From an uncultured Spirochaetales bacterium (GTDB taxonomy: Bacteria; Spirochaetota; Spirochaetia; Sphaerochaetales; Sphaerochaetaceae), in NCBI GenBank assembly GCA_949285145.1, contig CASDXQ010000002.1, forward strand, positions 81,516 through 126,167: a stretch of 44,652 nucleotides of DNA, given 5' to 3'. Each line of letters begins with the position of its first letter. Position 1 is the stretch's first letter. This document shows, in pieces, positions 25,083-34,188 of this stretch. Below the pieces are notes generated by a model. It did no database searches, was not told the origin of the DNA, and saw nothing but the letters and a program-made list of their open reading frames with translations. Position numbers and translations under genes: made by a program.

Positions 25083-26941
25083 TTTTGTAACTCCTTATTT
25101 GTTTCGTTTGTTTCGACCGTTTTCCTGAACGGATCGTATTTGTATCCTGTCCACTCCATTCCGAGCTGACCGGAGAATTCCAGAAGATTCAGCCTGACGC
25201 CGTGTACGACAACTGAAAGAAGCCCCATCACGATATTCAGCAATGTGCCGAGTATAACAATGAGGAAGCCGAACACAGGTCCTGCCATACCAGCCATGTT
25301 GTTGAATGACTGGGCAATTGCCAGAGAAGCCATGCCTACGGCAAAAAGCCTTATGTAGCTCATGATGTTGCTGAAACAGCTCACTGTATCAAGGAAGGAG
25401 GTGAAGAAGCCTCCCAGTCCTGACTTCAGACCGGAAGCGAAACTATGCCCCGGGCTCTGTGAGCCGAAAACAACGACAAGAGCGAAACCGACAGCAACCC
25501 CTGCGATCACAATGCTGAAATTGACCTCAGCACCGATTACAAGGTAGAGAGCCATCATGTAAAGCACGCAGACATCAATGAGCCATCCTATGTCTCCAAG
25601 CAGGGACAGGTCTTTCGCCTTTGCCTTGTTTATCACATTGATGACACAGGCAAGGCCCAGCTGTGCAGCACCGAGGATGAAGCAGAACTGCATGACATTG
25701 TTCTGTGCATAAACGGAATCTATGCCGTATAGCTCAACCGAGTAGTTGCATATCGAAGGTATGATGAACACCTGCAGGAACGGCAGCTTCTCAAGCACAG
25801 TCAGAGAGCCGAACCATGTTCCGGTCACGGCGCCGTAGACTATCGTTGTGCCGCTGAGGAAATACAGCAGTATGTTGATGTCGCTGCACTTCTTTGCCTT
25901 CACATTCATGACAATTGCGATTATGAGGAAGATGAGCCCGTAACCGGCATCGCCTATGATCATGGCGAAGAACACCGAGAAGAACAGGAGGAACCATGAG
26001 GAAATATCATACTCCCTGTAGCCCGGAACAGTGCCAAGTATGTCATAGATGGGCTGGATGATCCTGACAAGTCCCTTGTATCTGAGCTTTGTCGGAGGAT
26101 TGTCCTCTTCGCTGACATCATCCACAAGATATGCCCAGCCGTTCGCCTTCGCAAGAGCCTTTACATCCTCACTCCTGTCTTCCGGGACATAGCCCGTGAT
26201 CAGGGTGATGGCATCATCTTCATCACGGCTTGTGGCCTTGACCCGTTCGAACATTGACTCCTGATCAAGCAGCTTTATCTGTCTTCTGTACTCGTCTGTG
26301 TATTTCGCACTGGAGACAAGCAGCTCATGAGCAGTCCTGATGGTTTTCAGGCACTCTTCATCCTCAGCTTCAAGAGACGAGAGGCTTTTTTCCGGAAGAG
26401 TGAACTCACGTGCACCGCTGAGAGGATCAGGCCTGCTGCCAAGACATGCGACGGCCTTCTGCCTGCCAACGTCGCTGAGGCAGATGAATTTCACATTCTC
26501 ATCTTCCCTCAGCCTGTCCAGGGCTTTTTCATCAAGTGTATAGAAGGAAAGATCAAAGCCCTGCCCGCGCAGCGCTCTGACTTCACAGGGATCAAAATCG
26601 CCCCACTCAGAGATCCTGCCGATTTCCCTTGCCAGCCTGATATGCTCGTCTTCAGCTTTCTTTTTCGCATCAAGTGCCCTGAGGAGCTCCTCATGAAGCC
26701 TGCTGAAAGCATTACTGTCAAGAGATTCCTGCTTCACTTCTTTCTTCCTGTCCCCTTCATCGCTTATTGCATTGAGCACAGTCATCAGGGAGTGTATTCT
26801 CTGTGCCTTCTTCTCACTTGCCTCGCAGGTCTTCTTCAGCTCCTTGATGTGAAGCAGCCCGGCATCCCTGAGGCTGGACAGCATTTCGTTCTTTTCCTTT
26901 GAGGAGGCGACAAGCGTCACGACCTTCATTGTTTCAATCAT
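25079..26941 (-). CDS. atpI: V-type ATP synthase subunit I (membrane stator, subunit a homologue)
   Basis: 620 residues: a cytoplasmic N-terminal half with alternating coiled-coil segments (for example ALDAKKKAEDEHIRLAREIG) and a C-terminal half with about seven to eight membrane segments starting at SSWFLLFFSVFFAMIIGDAGYGLIFL. The essential Arg is probably the one in SYIRLFAVGMA in the next-to-last segments. It forms the ion half-channels against the K ring and part of the peripheral stator. The start follows the end of atpD by about 6 bases and the gene overlaps atpK by ATGA. Confidence 0.93.
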   Translation of the reverse strand: MIETMKVVTLVASSKEKNEMLSSLRDAGLLHIKELKKTCEASEKKAQRIHSLMTVLNAISDEGDRKKEVKQESLDSNAFSRLHEELLRALDAKKKAEDEHIRLAREIGRISEWGDFDPCEVRALRGQGFDLSFYTLDEKALDRLREDENVKFICLSDVGRQKAVACLGSRPDPLSGAREFTLPEKSLSSLEAEDEECLKTIRTAHELLVSSAKYTDEYRRQIKLLDQESMFERVKATSRDEDDAITLITGYVPEDRSEDVKALAKANGWAYLVDDVSEEDNPPTKLRYKGLVRIIQPIYDILGTVPGYREYDISSWFLLFFSVFFAMIIGDAGYGLIFLIIAIVMNVKAKKCSDINILLYFLSGTTIVYGAVTGTWFGSLTVLEKLPFLQVFIIPSICNYSVELYGIDSVYAQNNVMQFCFILGAAQLGLACVINVINKAKAKDLSLLGDIGWLIDVCVLYMMALYLVIGAEVNFSIVIAGVAVGFALVVVFGSQSPGHSFASGLKSGLGGFFTSFLDTVSCFSNIMSYIRLFAVGMASLAIAQSFNNMAGMAGPVFGFLIVILGTLLNIVMGLLSVVVHGVRLNLLEFSGQLGMEWTGYKYDPFRKTVETNETNKELQK

Positions 26942-26947
26942 TCTGTC

Positions 26948-27508
26948 CTATGCCTCCTTTACAAGTTTCTTCTTTGCGATCTTACCTCTGACGACAGCAC
27001 TTGTGTCCTGATCGCCCAGGTAAATACTTATGACCCGTATGTTCTCTTTCGCTTCGGGAATCTTGACCTTCTCAAACAGATTCACGCGCTGGCTCGTAGT
27101 TCTCAGTTCTTTCGAGATCAGCTCAATCTGTTCCTTCAGAGTCTTGATCATTGCGTCATAACGGGAACATTCTTTCAACGCCACAATGCCTTTATCCATC
27201 CACAGAGGATAATCATAAAGGGAATAAGGCACATCCCTGAATGTGAGATCCCTGAACACGGGAATCTCGACACCGGCGACATTCTCCTTACCCTTAACGA
27301 TGGTGTCGATCTGCACCAGCTTCAGAATATCCTTATCGCCCAGAAGAGGGTTCTCGCCGAAAACGGCAATCCAGGAATCAAGGGAATCAATGAGCTTCTG
27401 CTGCTCTGCCTCGTATTTCCTGATCTGTTCCTCTATCTGACGGATGAAGAGCTGAAGCTGCTGCTTCTTGAGCTGCAGCGTCGGAAGATAACGATTGAAT
27501 TGTTTCAA
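26948..27508 (-). CDS. atpD: V-type ATP synthase subunit D (central stalk), original N-terminus cut off by a frameshifting duplication
   Basis: This frame encodes 186 residues from a TTG (27508-27506), reading LKQFNRYLPTLQLKKQQL onward; it is the coiled-coil central stalk that transmits rotation to the A/B head. The original start is the ATG at 27588, six bases after atpB and with GGGGGAG before it. It reads MAVKLTKNEQKKQKDALKQF and then, because of an exact 32-bp duplication (27498-27561), runs into a TGA at 27507-27505. With one repeat copy the frame would be continuous and give about 202 residues, the normal family length. The TGA overlaps the TTG (TTGA), so reinitiation could give a protein missing about 16 residues. 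The repeat could also be an assembly error. Confidence 0.85.
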   Translation of the reverse strand: MKQFNRYLPTLQLKKQQLQLFIRQIEEQIRKYEAEQQKLIDSLDSWIAVFGENPLLGDKDILKLVQIDTIVKGKENVAGVEIPVFRDLTFRDVPYSLYDYPLWMDKGIVALKECSRYDAMIKTLKEQIELISKELRTTSQRVNLFEKVKIPEAKENIRVISIYLGDQDTSAVVRGKIAKKKLVKEA

Positions 27509-27561
27509 AGCATCTTTCTGCTTCTTCTGAATTGTTTCAAAGCATCTTTCTGCTTCTTCTG
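27498..27561. repeat. Exact 32-bp tandem duplication inside the 5' end of atpD
   Basis: Copy A is 27498-27529 and copy B 27530-27561, 32 of 32 bases identical and directly adjacent; two more bases before each copy also match. 32 is not a multiple of three, so the second copy shifts the atpD frame. Loss of one copy would restore it. Confidence 0.97.
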
Positions 27562-27588
27562 TTCATTTTTCGTCAGCTTCACAGCCAT
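27505..27588 (-). pseudogene. Original 5' end of atpD, now a 27-codon frame closed by TGA
   Basis: Starts at the ATG at 27588 with a proper ribosome-binding site, encodes MAVKLTKNEQKKQKDALKQF followed by seven out-of-frame residues (RRSRKML), and stops at 27505. It may now act as a short leader whose termination allows reinitiation at the overlapping TTG of the main atpD frame. Confidence 0.75.
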
Positions 27589-27594
27589 GACTCT

Positions 27595-28890
27595 TCACTC
27601 CCCCGGCCAGTATTGTTCAATGAGCTCGCTCTTGAGACCGGTCTCATTCTTCTCAAAACACTGCGAAAGAATCTTCCAGCCGAGATCAAGCGCATCCTCA
27701 AGCGGGATGTTCACGGAAAGATCCATCAGCTCAGACTCGAACATCTGTCCGTATTTCAGCAGTTTCTCATCCCAGTCACTCATCATGAAGCCCATCGCCT
27801 TCTTCTCAATCGTGTCCTTGTAAGCGGCATAGAGCTTGATCATGGCATCCATGAGCGACCTGTGGTCGGATCTCGTGCCAGAGTTGACCTGCTGCTTGAG
27901 TCTCGAAAGGGAACCGAAAGGCTCAATATGTCCGTTTCTGAGGTAGTACTGTCCTTCAGTGATGTATCCGGTGTTGTCAGGAACCGGGTGCGTGACATCA
28001 TCGCCCGGCATAGTGGTGACACCGAGAATCGTGAGAGAGCCGGCACCTTCAAAGTCAACAGCCTTCTCATAACGGGAAGCCAGTGTCGAATACAGGTCGC
28101 CAGGGTATCCTCTGTTGGATGGGACCTGATCCATTGTGATTGCCATTTCCTTCTGTGCATCACAGTAGTTCGTCATGTCTGTGAGCAGACAGAGAACCTT
28201 CTTTCCGTCAAGGGCGAAACGCTCGGCAACAGCAAGAGCAAGATCCGGAACCAGTGTGCATTCAACTGTCGGATCGCTTGCAGTATGGACAAACATGATC
28301 GTTCTGGACATCGCACCGCCTTTCTCAAGCGTATTTCTGAAATAAAGATAGTCGTCATACTTCAGGCCCATGCCGCCAAGAACAATGAGATCAACTTCAG
28401 CCTGCAGTGCGATACGTGCAAGAAGCTCATTGTACGGCTCGCCCGAGACAGAGAAGATGGGAAGCTTCTGTGATTCAACAAGCGTGTTGAACATATCGAT
28501 CATCGGTATACCGGTCCTGATCATCGTCTTGGGAACAATACGCTTTGCAGGGTTTACCGAAGGCCCTGCGATATCAATCATGTTGTCATTCAGCTCGGGA
28601 CCGTTGTCACGCGGTCTTCCGGCACCGTCGAAAACACGTCCCATCAGCGCATCCGAATAACTGACGCGCAGCGGATAGCCGAGAAAACGCACGCTGTCTC
28701 CGGTACTTATGCCCTGGGTGCCGGAAAAGACCTGAAGTGACACAAGATCCCTGTCCAGCTTGATGACGTTGGCATAGCTTTTTCCCGTCTTTGTCGTCAC
28801 TTCCGCAAGGTCAGCATTCTTGACGCCCGCGGCACGTACTGTGATTACGTTGCCGACAATGCTCTCAATTTTCGTATAAATCTTCTGCAT
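27595..28890 (-). CDS. atpB: V-type ATP synthase subunit B (regulatory head subunit)
   Basis: 431 residues. It is the non-catalytic head subunit, alternating with A in the hexamer. The family core is clear: [37 protein letters not shown] in the place of the P-loop ([11 protein letters not shown], without a true GKT as expected for B), the tract [35 protein letters not shown] and the C-terminal helical domain. It starts 2 bases after atpA ends and is followed after 6 bases by the original atpD start codon. Confidence 0.97.
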   Translation of the reverse strand: MQKIYTKIESIVGNVITVRAAGVKNADLAEVTTKTGKSYANVIKLDRDLVSLQVFSGTQGISTGDSVRFLGYPLRVSYSDALMGRVFDGAGRPRDNGPELNDNMIDIAGPSVNPAKRIVPKTMIRTGIPMIDMFNTLVESQKLPIFSVSGEPYNELLARIALQAEVDLIVLGGMGLKYDDYLYFRNTLEKGGAMSRTIMFVHTASDPTVECTLVPDLALAVAERFALDGKKVLCLLTDMTNYCDAQKEMAITMDQVPSNRGYPGDLYSTLASRYEKAVDFEGAGSLTILGVTTMPGDDVTHPVPDNTGYITEGQYYLRNGHIEPFGSLSRLKQQVNSGTRSDHRSLMDAMIKLYAAYKDTIEKKAMGFMMSDWDEKLLKYGQMFESELMDLSVNIPLEDALDLGWKILSQCFEKNETGLKSELIEQYWPGE

Positions 28891-28892
28891 AA

Positions 28893-30620
28893 TTATGACC
28901 TCACCTTTGCCTTATAGATTTCAACAAGCTTTTTCCTGCCTTCCTCATATGCGCTGCTGCCTGCGGCAATGCCGTTCCAGTCGAGGAATGCCTGTCTGAT
29001 TTCATTGAAGAAAACACGCACATCGCTCTTTGTCTCAAGGGCAAAGGAACTCATGAGGATATCATAAAGGACATCGAACATATCCTTCTGTCTCTCAGGA
29101 GGAGCCGCATAGTCGACAGGATCGAAAGAGTTCTGCTGAAGGTATGCCGCATCAATGAGCTCACCCTTCTGGTAGATAATATAGTCATCGACACTCGTGC
29201 CTTCCTCGCCTACGACCTTCATCATCTGGTTGACTTCATTGCCGCGCACAAGAATCGAATAAGCCTTTCTGACCTTGTCCTGATCAATGATTCCCATGTA
29301 CTTTGACCAGGAATCAAGCGGGTCAATGGCAGGATACTTTCTCGCATCTGATCTTTCACGCGACAGTCCGTGGAATGCGCCAACGACCTTCACAGTAGCC
29401 TGGGTCACCGGCTCCTCGAAGTTTCCGCCGGCAGGAGAAACCGTACCGCCGATGGTGACAGATGCGATGCTTCCGTCCTTCAGGCGTACCTTGCCTGCCC
29501 TTTCATAGAATTCTGCGATTCTCGATTCAAGATATGCAGGGAAAGCTTCCTCTCCCGGTATTTCCTCAAGTCTTCCGCTCATTTCCCTCATTGCCTGGGC
29601 CCAGCGTGATGTCGAGTCTGCAAGAAGAAGGACATCAAGACCCATGTTCCTGTAATACTCTGCAAGTGTCACTGCCGTATATACGGAAGCTTCACGTGCC
29701 GCAACAGGCATTGAGGAGGTATTGCATATGATGATTGTTCTCTCCATAAGGCTTCTTCCGGTCTTCGGGTCAACCAGTTCGGGGAATTCCTTGAGAACCT
29801 CAACAACCTCGCCTGCTCTTTCCCCGCAGGCTGCAATGATGACTATATCCACATCTGCATTGCGGCTGGTGAGATGCTGGAGAACGGTCTTGCCGGCACC
29901 GAAAGGTCCCGGTGTACAGTACGTACCGCCCTTGGCAACAGGAAGGAATGTATCGATGATCCTTATCTTGGTGACCATCGGCTCATCCGGCATCAGACGC
30001 TCTTCATAACATTTTATGGCTTTCTTGACCGGCCATTCGAACACCATTGAGAGGGACTTCTTCTCACCGTTTTCATTTGAAATCACGGCAATCTCGCTTC
30101 TCACGTTGTAATCGCCTTCTGCCACGACTGAATCGACAGTCCACTGTCCGCTGACATCAAACGGCACCATGATGTGATGGGTGAAGACTCCTTCCGGGAC
30201 TGTGCCAAGCGTATCGCCGGCGCCGACCTTGTCTCCTTTCTTAACGGCCGGAGTGAAATGCCAGTCTCTGTCAGGAATGGCGTCAAGGTATACACCGCGC
30301 TGTAAGAAGAATCCACATTTATCCGCAAGATCCGGAAGCGGGTTCTGAAGCCCGTCATAGACCTGGCTCAGAAGACCCGGCCCCAGCTCTACTGAAAGCA
30401 GTTCTCCGGAGAATTCCACTTCATCCCCGACAGCAACACCCGTGGTCATCTCATAGACCTGCAGGGAGGCAATGTTTCCATTGATACGGATGACTTCACC
30501 CTTCAGCCTTGTCTCTCCGACAAGGATGTAGGCAACCTCATTCTTGGTTACGGATGTATCAAATTCCACATTAACCATGTTGCCGTTGACTGAAACAACA
30601 TGACCTATTTTCTTTGACAT
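28893..30620 (-). CDS. atpA: V-type ATP synthase subunit A (catalytic head subunit)
   Basis: 575 residues. It is the catalytic subunit, with the N-terminal beta barrel, the V-type-specific insertion ([17 protein letters not shown] region), the P-loop [13 protein letters not shown] near residue 228, the catalytic-Glu segment [14 protein letters not shown], Walker B region [16 protein letters not shown] and the tract [31 protein letters not shown]. All residues for ATP hydrolysis are present. It lies 12 bases after the DUF2764 gene and 2 bases before atpB. In spirochaetes this enzyme replaces the F-type ATP synthase. Confidence 0.98.
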   Translation of the reverse strand: MSKKIGHVVSVNGNMVNVEFDTSVTKNEVAYILVGETRLKGEVIRINGNIASLQVYEMTTGVAVGDEVEFSGELLSVELGPGLLSQVYDGLQNPLPDLADKCGFFLQRGVYLDAIPDRDWHFTPAVKKGDKVGAGDTLGTVPEGVFTHHIMVPFDVSGQWTVDSVVAEGDYNVRSEIAVISNENGEKKSLSMVFEWPVKKAIKCYEERLMPDEPMVTKIRIIDTFLPVAKGGTYCTPGPFGAGKTVLQHLTSRNADVDIVIIAACGERAGEVVEVLKEFPELVDPKTGRSLMERTIIICNTSSMPVAAREASVYTAVTLAEYYRNMGLDVLLLADSTSRWAQAMREMSGRLEEIPGEEAFPAYLESRIAEFYERAGKVRLKDGSIASVTIGGTVSPAGGNFEEPVTQATVKVVGAFHGLSRERSDARKYPAIDPLDSWSKYMGIIDQDKVRKAYSILVRGNEVNQMMKVVGEEGTSVDDYIIYQKGELIDAAYLQQNSFDPVDYAAPPERQKDMFDVLYDILMSSFALETKSDVRVFFNEIRQAFLDWNGIAAGSSAYEEGRKKLVEIYKAKVRS

Positions 30621-30632
30621 ATGTTAATCCCC

Positions 30633-31172
30633 TTACTGGAATATTTCCTTTTTCAATGTATTGAAGAGTCTGCTGAACTCTGCCTTGCCTTTCTGTGTCT
30701 CGAATGAGGAGCGGCGGCTCAGAAGCTGGAGCTTGAGCACATAGCTGATCAGGAACGTGACATCGTAGCTGTGACCTGTCCTGACATTCCTGTCCAGAAA
30801 ACTGAAATAAAGGGAGAGAATCAGCTTCTCCCCTTCAAGCGGGGAAAGTTCGTTCACCGCTTTTTTCACGACGCTGCTTATGTAGTTATTCTTTGCGCCG
30901 TCATTTCTGTATTCATCGCTGTCAAGACCCAGGGCAAGACTTCTCTGGTATGCAAGTTCCTTTTCCACACAGGAGCGGAAGCGGGTATATGCCTTCACGA
31001 AACTGTTGGTCTCAACGACTTCATCGCTGAGCGCGACTTTCTCAAGTGTCGCATAATCCTTTTTCGTGATTTTCCCCCTGCACATGGCAAGAAAGTCCTC
31101 GACTGACATATACGAATCGCTCTCGCTCTTGATTGAAGGAAGAGATGGTACCAGATAGTAGTAATTAGTCAT
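30633..31172 (-). CDS. V-ATPase-associated DUF2764-type protein
   Basis: 179 residues beginning MTNYYYLVPSLPSIK, the usual start of DUF2764 proteins found between the E and A genes in spirochaetal, chlamydial and Bacteroidetes V-ATPase operons. It is mainly helical (YISSVVKKAVNELSPLEGEKLILSLYFSFLDRNVRTG) and has no membrane segment. Its gene takes the place where other operons encode subunit C, and no recognisable C, F or G gene is in this operon, so it probably acts as the C-like connector between central stalk and membrane ring (inference from position). It starts 15 bases after atpE and ends 12 bases before atpA. Confidence 0.85.
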   Translation of the reverse strand: MTNYYYLVPSLPSIKSESDSYMSVEDFLAMCRGKITKKDYATLEKVALSDEVVETNSFVKAYTRFRSCVEKELAYQRSLALGLDSDEYRNDGAKNNYISSVVKKAVNELSPLEGEKLILSLYFSFLDRNVRTGHSYDVTFLISYVLKLQLLSRRSSFETQKGKAEFSRLFNTLKKEIFQ

Positions 31173-31187
31173 AATCCCTTTCCTTCC

Positions 31188-31775
31188 TTATTCTGAAAAG
31201 ATCTGCTCCTTTATGGACTGGGACAGATAAGGCATTAGTATCTCGCTGAGGGAAGATGAAGAGAAATCTACATAACCGCTGCCGTCCTTTGACACGAGAC
31301 GGATACCGGATGCACCGTTTCCGACCTTGAGTTCAAGCCCGTCTTTGAGTTTTGTCGCAAGCTCACCTGAAAGTCCATTGACAATTGAGGCGGCATCATC
31401 AGCACTGATCTCGATGTCCATGTCCTTCAGTGAAGCCTCGATAAGAGAGAGAACAGTCTTCTTCACAAGATCCTTGTCAAATGAAGAGCGGATCTCACCG
31501 GAGAGTATTGCGGCAAGCTGCCGGTTGATCTCCTCCCTGAGGGAAAGAGACACATCACGGGCAGCCTGGCTTATGGATGCCTTTGCACTCTGTTCTCTGA
31601 GCGCACATTCCTTTGCAGCATCATCAATCATCTTTGCGGCGTTGTCTCTTGCTTCCTTTATTATTCTGTCGGCTTCAGCTTTTGCTTTCTGGATTATTTC
31701 ATTTCTCTGTTTCTCAGCTTCCTCAAGCCCTTCCTTCCTGATGGAATCGACCAAGTCCTGAATCTGTTGTTCCAT
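31188..31775 (-). CDS. atpE: V-type ATP synthase subunit E (peripheral stalk)
   Basis: 195 residues from the ATG at 31775 (MEQQIQDLVDSIRKEG). The frame is open 19 codons further upstream, but that extension looks unlike the family, and GGAGAA lies 11 bases before this ATG. The N-terminal 100 residues are a continuous Ala/Lys/Glu-rich helix (IIQKAKAEADRIIKEARDN), and a small globular C-terminal domain follows, as in E subunits that form the stator stalk with subunit I. It is the first gene of the operon; a good promoter candidate lies about 90 bases upstream. Confidence 0.9.
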   Translation of the reverse strand: MEQQIQDLVDSIRKEGLEEAEKQRNEIIQKAKAEADRIIKEARDNAAKMIDDAAKECALREQSAKASISQAARDVSLSLREEINRQLAAILSGEIRSSFDKDLVKKTVLSLIEASLKDMDIEISADDAASIVNGLSGELATKLKDGLELKVGNGASGIRLVSKDGSGYVDFSSSSLSEILMPYLSQSIKEQIFSE

Positions 31776-32141
31776 AACAATGCATTCTCCTTTTTTCCGG
31801 AACTGTCCGTCACATACGTGGCGAAAAGACAAAATTACATTTGGAAAATCAAATTTATTTCTATAATAACTTTCTCTTTACATGAAAGTAAACAAGAAAA
31901 ATTTGCACAGGCCAAAAAACAGAGACAAAATCAGCAGAATGACTGAAAATCATGTTACAATTACAAGCAGTGAGGAAGAAAACAGATGAGAACAAAACCA
32001 TATTCTTCAAATCAGAACACATTTGATGAAAAGAGATGAAAAAACTTGTGAATGACATACGCACACAACTGACAGATGTGAATGAATGAACATATTGTAG
32101 TACTTGCAACCATAATTGTGTAACAAACAGGAGAAAGGAAG
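31776..32141. other. 366-base divergent intergenic region between atpE and the glycosyltransferase gene
   Basis: AT-rich, with the candidate V-ATPase promoter at 31863-31891 and a weak plus-strand CTGACA-18-TATTGT pair near 32069-32098 before the glycosyltransferase gene. I see no gene or stable RNA here. Confidence 0.5.
31863..31891 (-). promoter_or_regulatory. Candidate sigma-70 promoter of the V-ATPase operon
   Basis: On the minus strand TTACTT (31891-31886), 17-base spacer, TATTAT (31868-31863), in AT-rich DNA about 88 bases before the atpE start codon. The long 5' leader is otherwise featureless. Confidence 0.5.
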
Positions 32142-33083
32142 ATGATCTTGAAAGACAATATGATGGACAATAGGCCTAAGCGATGTATAGCTGAAGATGT
32201 TGAAGCAGTTATTACAAGTTTTAATCAAAGGAATATGATTCTCGAAGCAGTTCGTTCATTATGTGAACAGACTGTACTGCCATCAAGAATTATCATTGTA
32301 GATGATGGATCAAAGGACAAAACTTCTCTGAAAATACTGAATACAATTGAGTGTGACACTGCCATTCCTGTTCCTGTTGTTGTGATTCAACAGTCAAATA
32401 GCGGTGTATCAACTGCAAGAAATACTGGGATTCGTAAATCAGAAACACCATTTGTGCTTGTACTTGATGGAGACGACAAATTGAAGCCGTCATATATTGA
32501 GCAAGTTTGTAAATTATTGCGCGAAAATACTTCAATGGTAGCGGCTTCATCATGGATGAACACCTTTGGTGTGCTTGATTCTGTAATTTGTCCAACTGGA
32601 GGTAGTATAAACAAATTTCTTTCACGCAATTGTTGTCCGGTCACTCATATTCTTCGTCATGAAGTATGGGAAAAAAGCGGTGGATACGATGAATCAATGT
32701 GTTCCGGTTTTGAAGATTGGGATTTCTTTTTAAGCATGCTGGAAACTGCACAGAATGCTCATATCGGGATTGTCTGTGAGCCATTGATCGATTATCGCAC
32801 GACATCTGCTTCATCGAATGTCAGAAGCATGTCAAAAAGGCTTGAACTAATGCGTTTCATAATAAGAAAACATATTCAATCTTACAAAACACATGTAGAA
32901 GATGCAATATTGGGAATAGAGGCCATATCCATGTCCAGATTGGAGGGGTGGGAAAATGAAATATGCCACACCTTGCAGGAAAAACAAATTATGAGTCAGA
33001 CATCCAAAAACTTTATCAAAAACCCTTCATATGGAGATGGCGGGATGGCGGCTGCTGTTCGCATTATATCTTCAATCTCCTAG
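32142..33083 (+). CDS. Family 2 glycosyltransferase, isolated and AT-rich
   Basis: 313 residues with a GT-A fold start (EAVITSFNQRNMILEAVRSLCEQ, IIIVDDGSKDKT), NSGVSTARNTGI and the metal-binding DxD region LVLDGDDKLKPSYIE near residues 108-120, then a catalytic-region FEDWDFFLSML. It transfers a sugar from a nucleotide sugar to an unknown acceptor, probably a surface glycan or protein. It has no signal peptide or membrane anchor. The start ATG follows GGAGAAAGGAAG. Codon use and base composition are visibly more AT-rich than its neighbours, and no other glycan genes are nearby, which suggests acquisition by transfer. It is a single gene between the V-ATPase and lac loci, and its TAG stop shares a CTAG with the stop of a convergent small frame. 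Confidence 0.88.
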   Translation: MILKDNMMDNRPKRCIAEDVEAVITSFNQRNMILEAVRSLCEQTVLPSRIIIVDDGSKDKTSLKILNTIECDTAIPVPVVVIQQSNSGVSTARNTGIRKSETPFVLVLDGDDKLKPSYIEQVCKLLRENTSMVAASSWMNTFGVLDSVICPTGGSINKFLSRNCCPVTHILRHEVWEKSGGYDESMCSGFEDWDFFLSMLETAQNAHIGIVCEPLIDYRTTSASSNVRSMSKRLELMRFIIRKHIQSYKTHVEDAILGIEAISMSRLEGWENEICHTLQEKQIMSQTSKNFIKNPSYGDGGMAAAVRIISSIS

Positions 33084-33271
33084 ACCTGAACCGGATGCGC
33101 ATCGTCCGCCACGGCCCAATGTACGGCATCAGCAGGCATGACATTAAGATTTTTACGTTTTGTCTGACTTACCTCAACAGACACCAGACTCATTCGGAAC
33201 AATGCGTAAGTGCCGGACAGGAACAGCAAAATGCAGTACACACCGTAATCCATGCACTGCATTATCTTCAC
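33080..33271 (-). CDS. Possible 63-codon membrane micro-protein downstream of lacM
   Basis: A GTG (33271-33269) overlaps the lacM stop TGA by GTGA, as in coupled genes, and the frame runs 63 codons to a TAG at 33080. The product would have one hydrophobic segment (about residues 9-30, YGVYCILLFLSGTYALFRMSLV) and a polar tail ending ADDAHPVQV. I recognise no family. Its stop shares the palindromic CTAG with the stop of the convergent glycosyltransferase gene. It could equally be the remnant of a longer gene displaced when the glycosyltransferase arrived, or a chance frame. Confidence 0.3.
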   Translation of the reverse strand: MKIMQCMDYGVYCILLFLSGTYALFRMSLVSVEVSQTKRKNLNVMPADAVHWAVADDAHPVQV

Positions 33272-34188
33272 TTGAGAATAAAACTTATCCTGTATTCTTT
33301 TGAGGCATCAAGCCTGAATGCAGGAGACACATCGCTTCCCCAGCTGTCTATGCCGCCGACCCCGCGTACTGCTGCCGCTATTGTAAGATAGCTTCTGCGC
33401 TTGAGAGGAAGATCGATCGGATGATATGCCGCCTCAAGTTCCTGAGGAGTCCATGCCAGAAGGGAGAAGTTGAATGTCGAGTCAGGAAGACTTTCCACAG
33501 TAAGACTTTCTCCATCAGTACTCTTCGCAGTAAGGCTTTCCGTGTTCATGTGCATTCCGTAATCCTGTGCCATGACATACGGGCATTCGGGAATACCCTC
33601 GCTGTGCCAGGTTCCCTTCACTCCTCCGTCCATCCTGTCAGGATATGTCTCACCGGAAAGGCCTCTCCAGTCAAAAGACTCAGTCCTGAAGGGAAGAATG
33701 AATCTCATACCGCATAGCGGAAACTCCGGAAGTCCTTCACATCCTGTGTAAGTATAGTCGACCCTGATTCCATCGCTCTTGCCGCTCACGCTGTATTTAA
33801 CACAGACCTTCGCGGAAGGAGACGTGCAGGTTGAGAGGAAGAATGTTATTGAAGCCTCCTCAGCATGGCGCAGCGGAGAATCAAAAAACATGTTGTTTCC
33901 GGGTGCCCTTAGATCACTCTGTGTCAGCATCTTTCCGTCAATGACAGCAGAAAAGTCATCAACATTGAAAAACAGATCAGCGCCCATCCACATGCAGGAC
34001 CGGCGGGAAAAGCCGTTTCCCCTGTCGTTGTCTGTACTCGCCCTCCAGAAAGCCAGGGACGGAACACGGTAGAAGAATTCCTTTCCACCCTTGTTCAGGC
34101 TGTCGAGCCCGCCGAGGTTGTATGCGAAAATATATGACACATCAGAATTTCTGATACCGAGAGAATAATCACCGAATACGATTTCCAT
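33268..34188 (-). CDS. lacM: Beta-galactosidase small subunit (LacM-like, GH2 C-terminal domain)
   Basis: 306 residues equal to domain 5 (Bgal_small) of E. coli LacZ, with the typical FWRASTDNDRGNGF near residue 48 and the sandwich ending in PLKRRSYLTIAAAVRGVGGIDSWGSDV. In LacZ this domain closes over the active site. The start ATG (34188) lies inside the end of lacL, 20 bases before that gene's last base, with GAGGGCAGTGT before it, so it has its own ribosome-binding site. Size and arrangement match the heterodimeric LacL/LacM of lactic acid bacteria. The alternative is a frameshifted single lacZ, but the ribosome-binding site and clean domain boundary argue against it. Confidence 0.88.
   Translation of the reverse strand: MEIVFGDYSLGIRNSDVSYIFAYNLGGLDSLNKGGKEFFYRVPSLAFWRASTDNDRGNGFSRRSCMWMGADLFFNVDDFSAVIDGKMLTQSDLRAPGNNMFFDSPLRHAEEASITFFLSTCTSPSAKVCVKYSVSGKSDGIRVDYTYTGCEGLPEFPLCGMRFILPFRTESFDWRGLSGETYPDRMDGGVKGTWHSEGIPECPYVMAQDYGMHMNTESLTAKSTDGESLTVESLPDSTFNFSLLAWTPQELEAAYHPIDLPLKRRSYLTIAAAVRGVGGIDSWGSDVSPAFRLDASKEYRISFILK

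Noticed and set aside
27498-27561. Repeat pair considered as a CRISPR remnant
   Set aside because: There are only two copies, directly adjacent with no spacer, inside a coding region.
27532-28473. 313-codon plus-strand open frame opposite atpB and the atpD start
   Set aside because: Antisense to strongly conserved V-ATPase genes, no family features and no ribosome-binding site.
34169-34188. lacL/lacM junction as a simple frameshift in lacZ
   Set aside because: The small-subunit ATG has GAGGG at proper spacing and the cut lies at the known LacL/LacM domain boundary.
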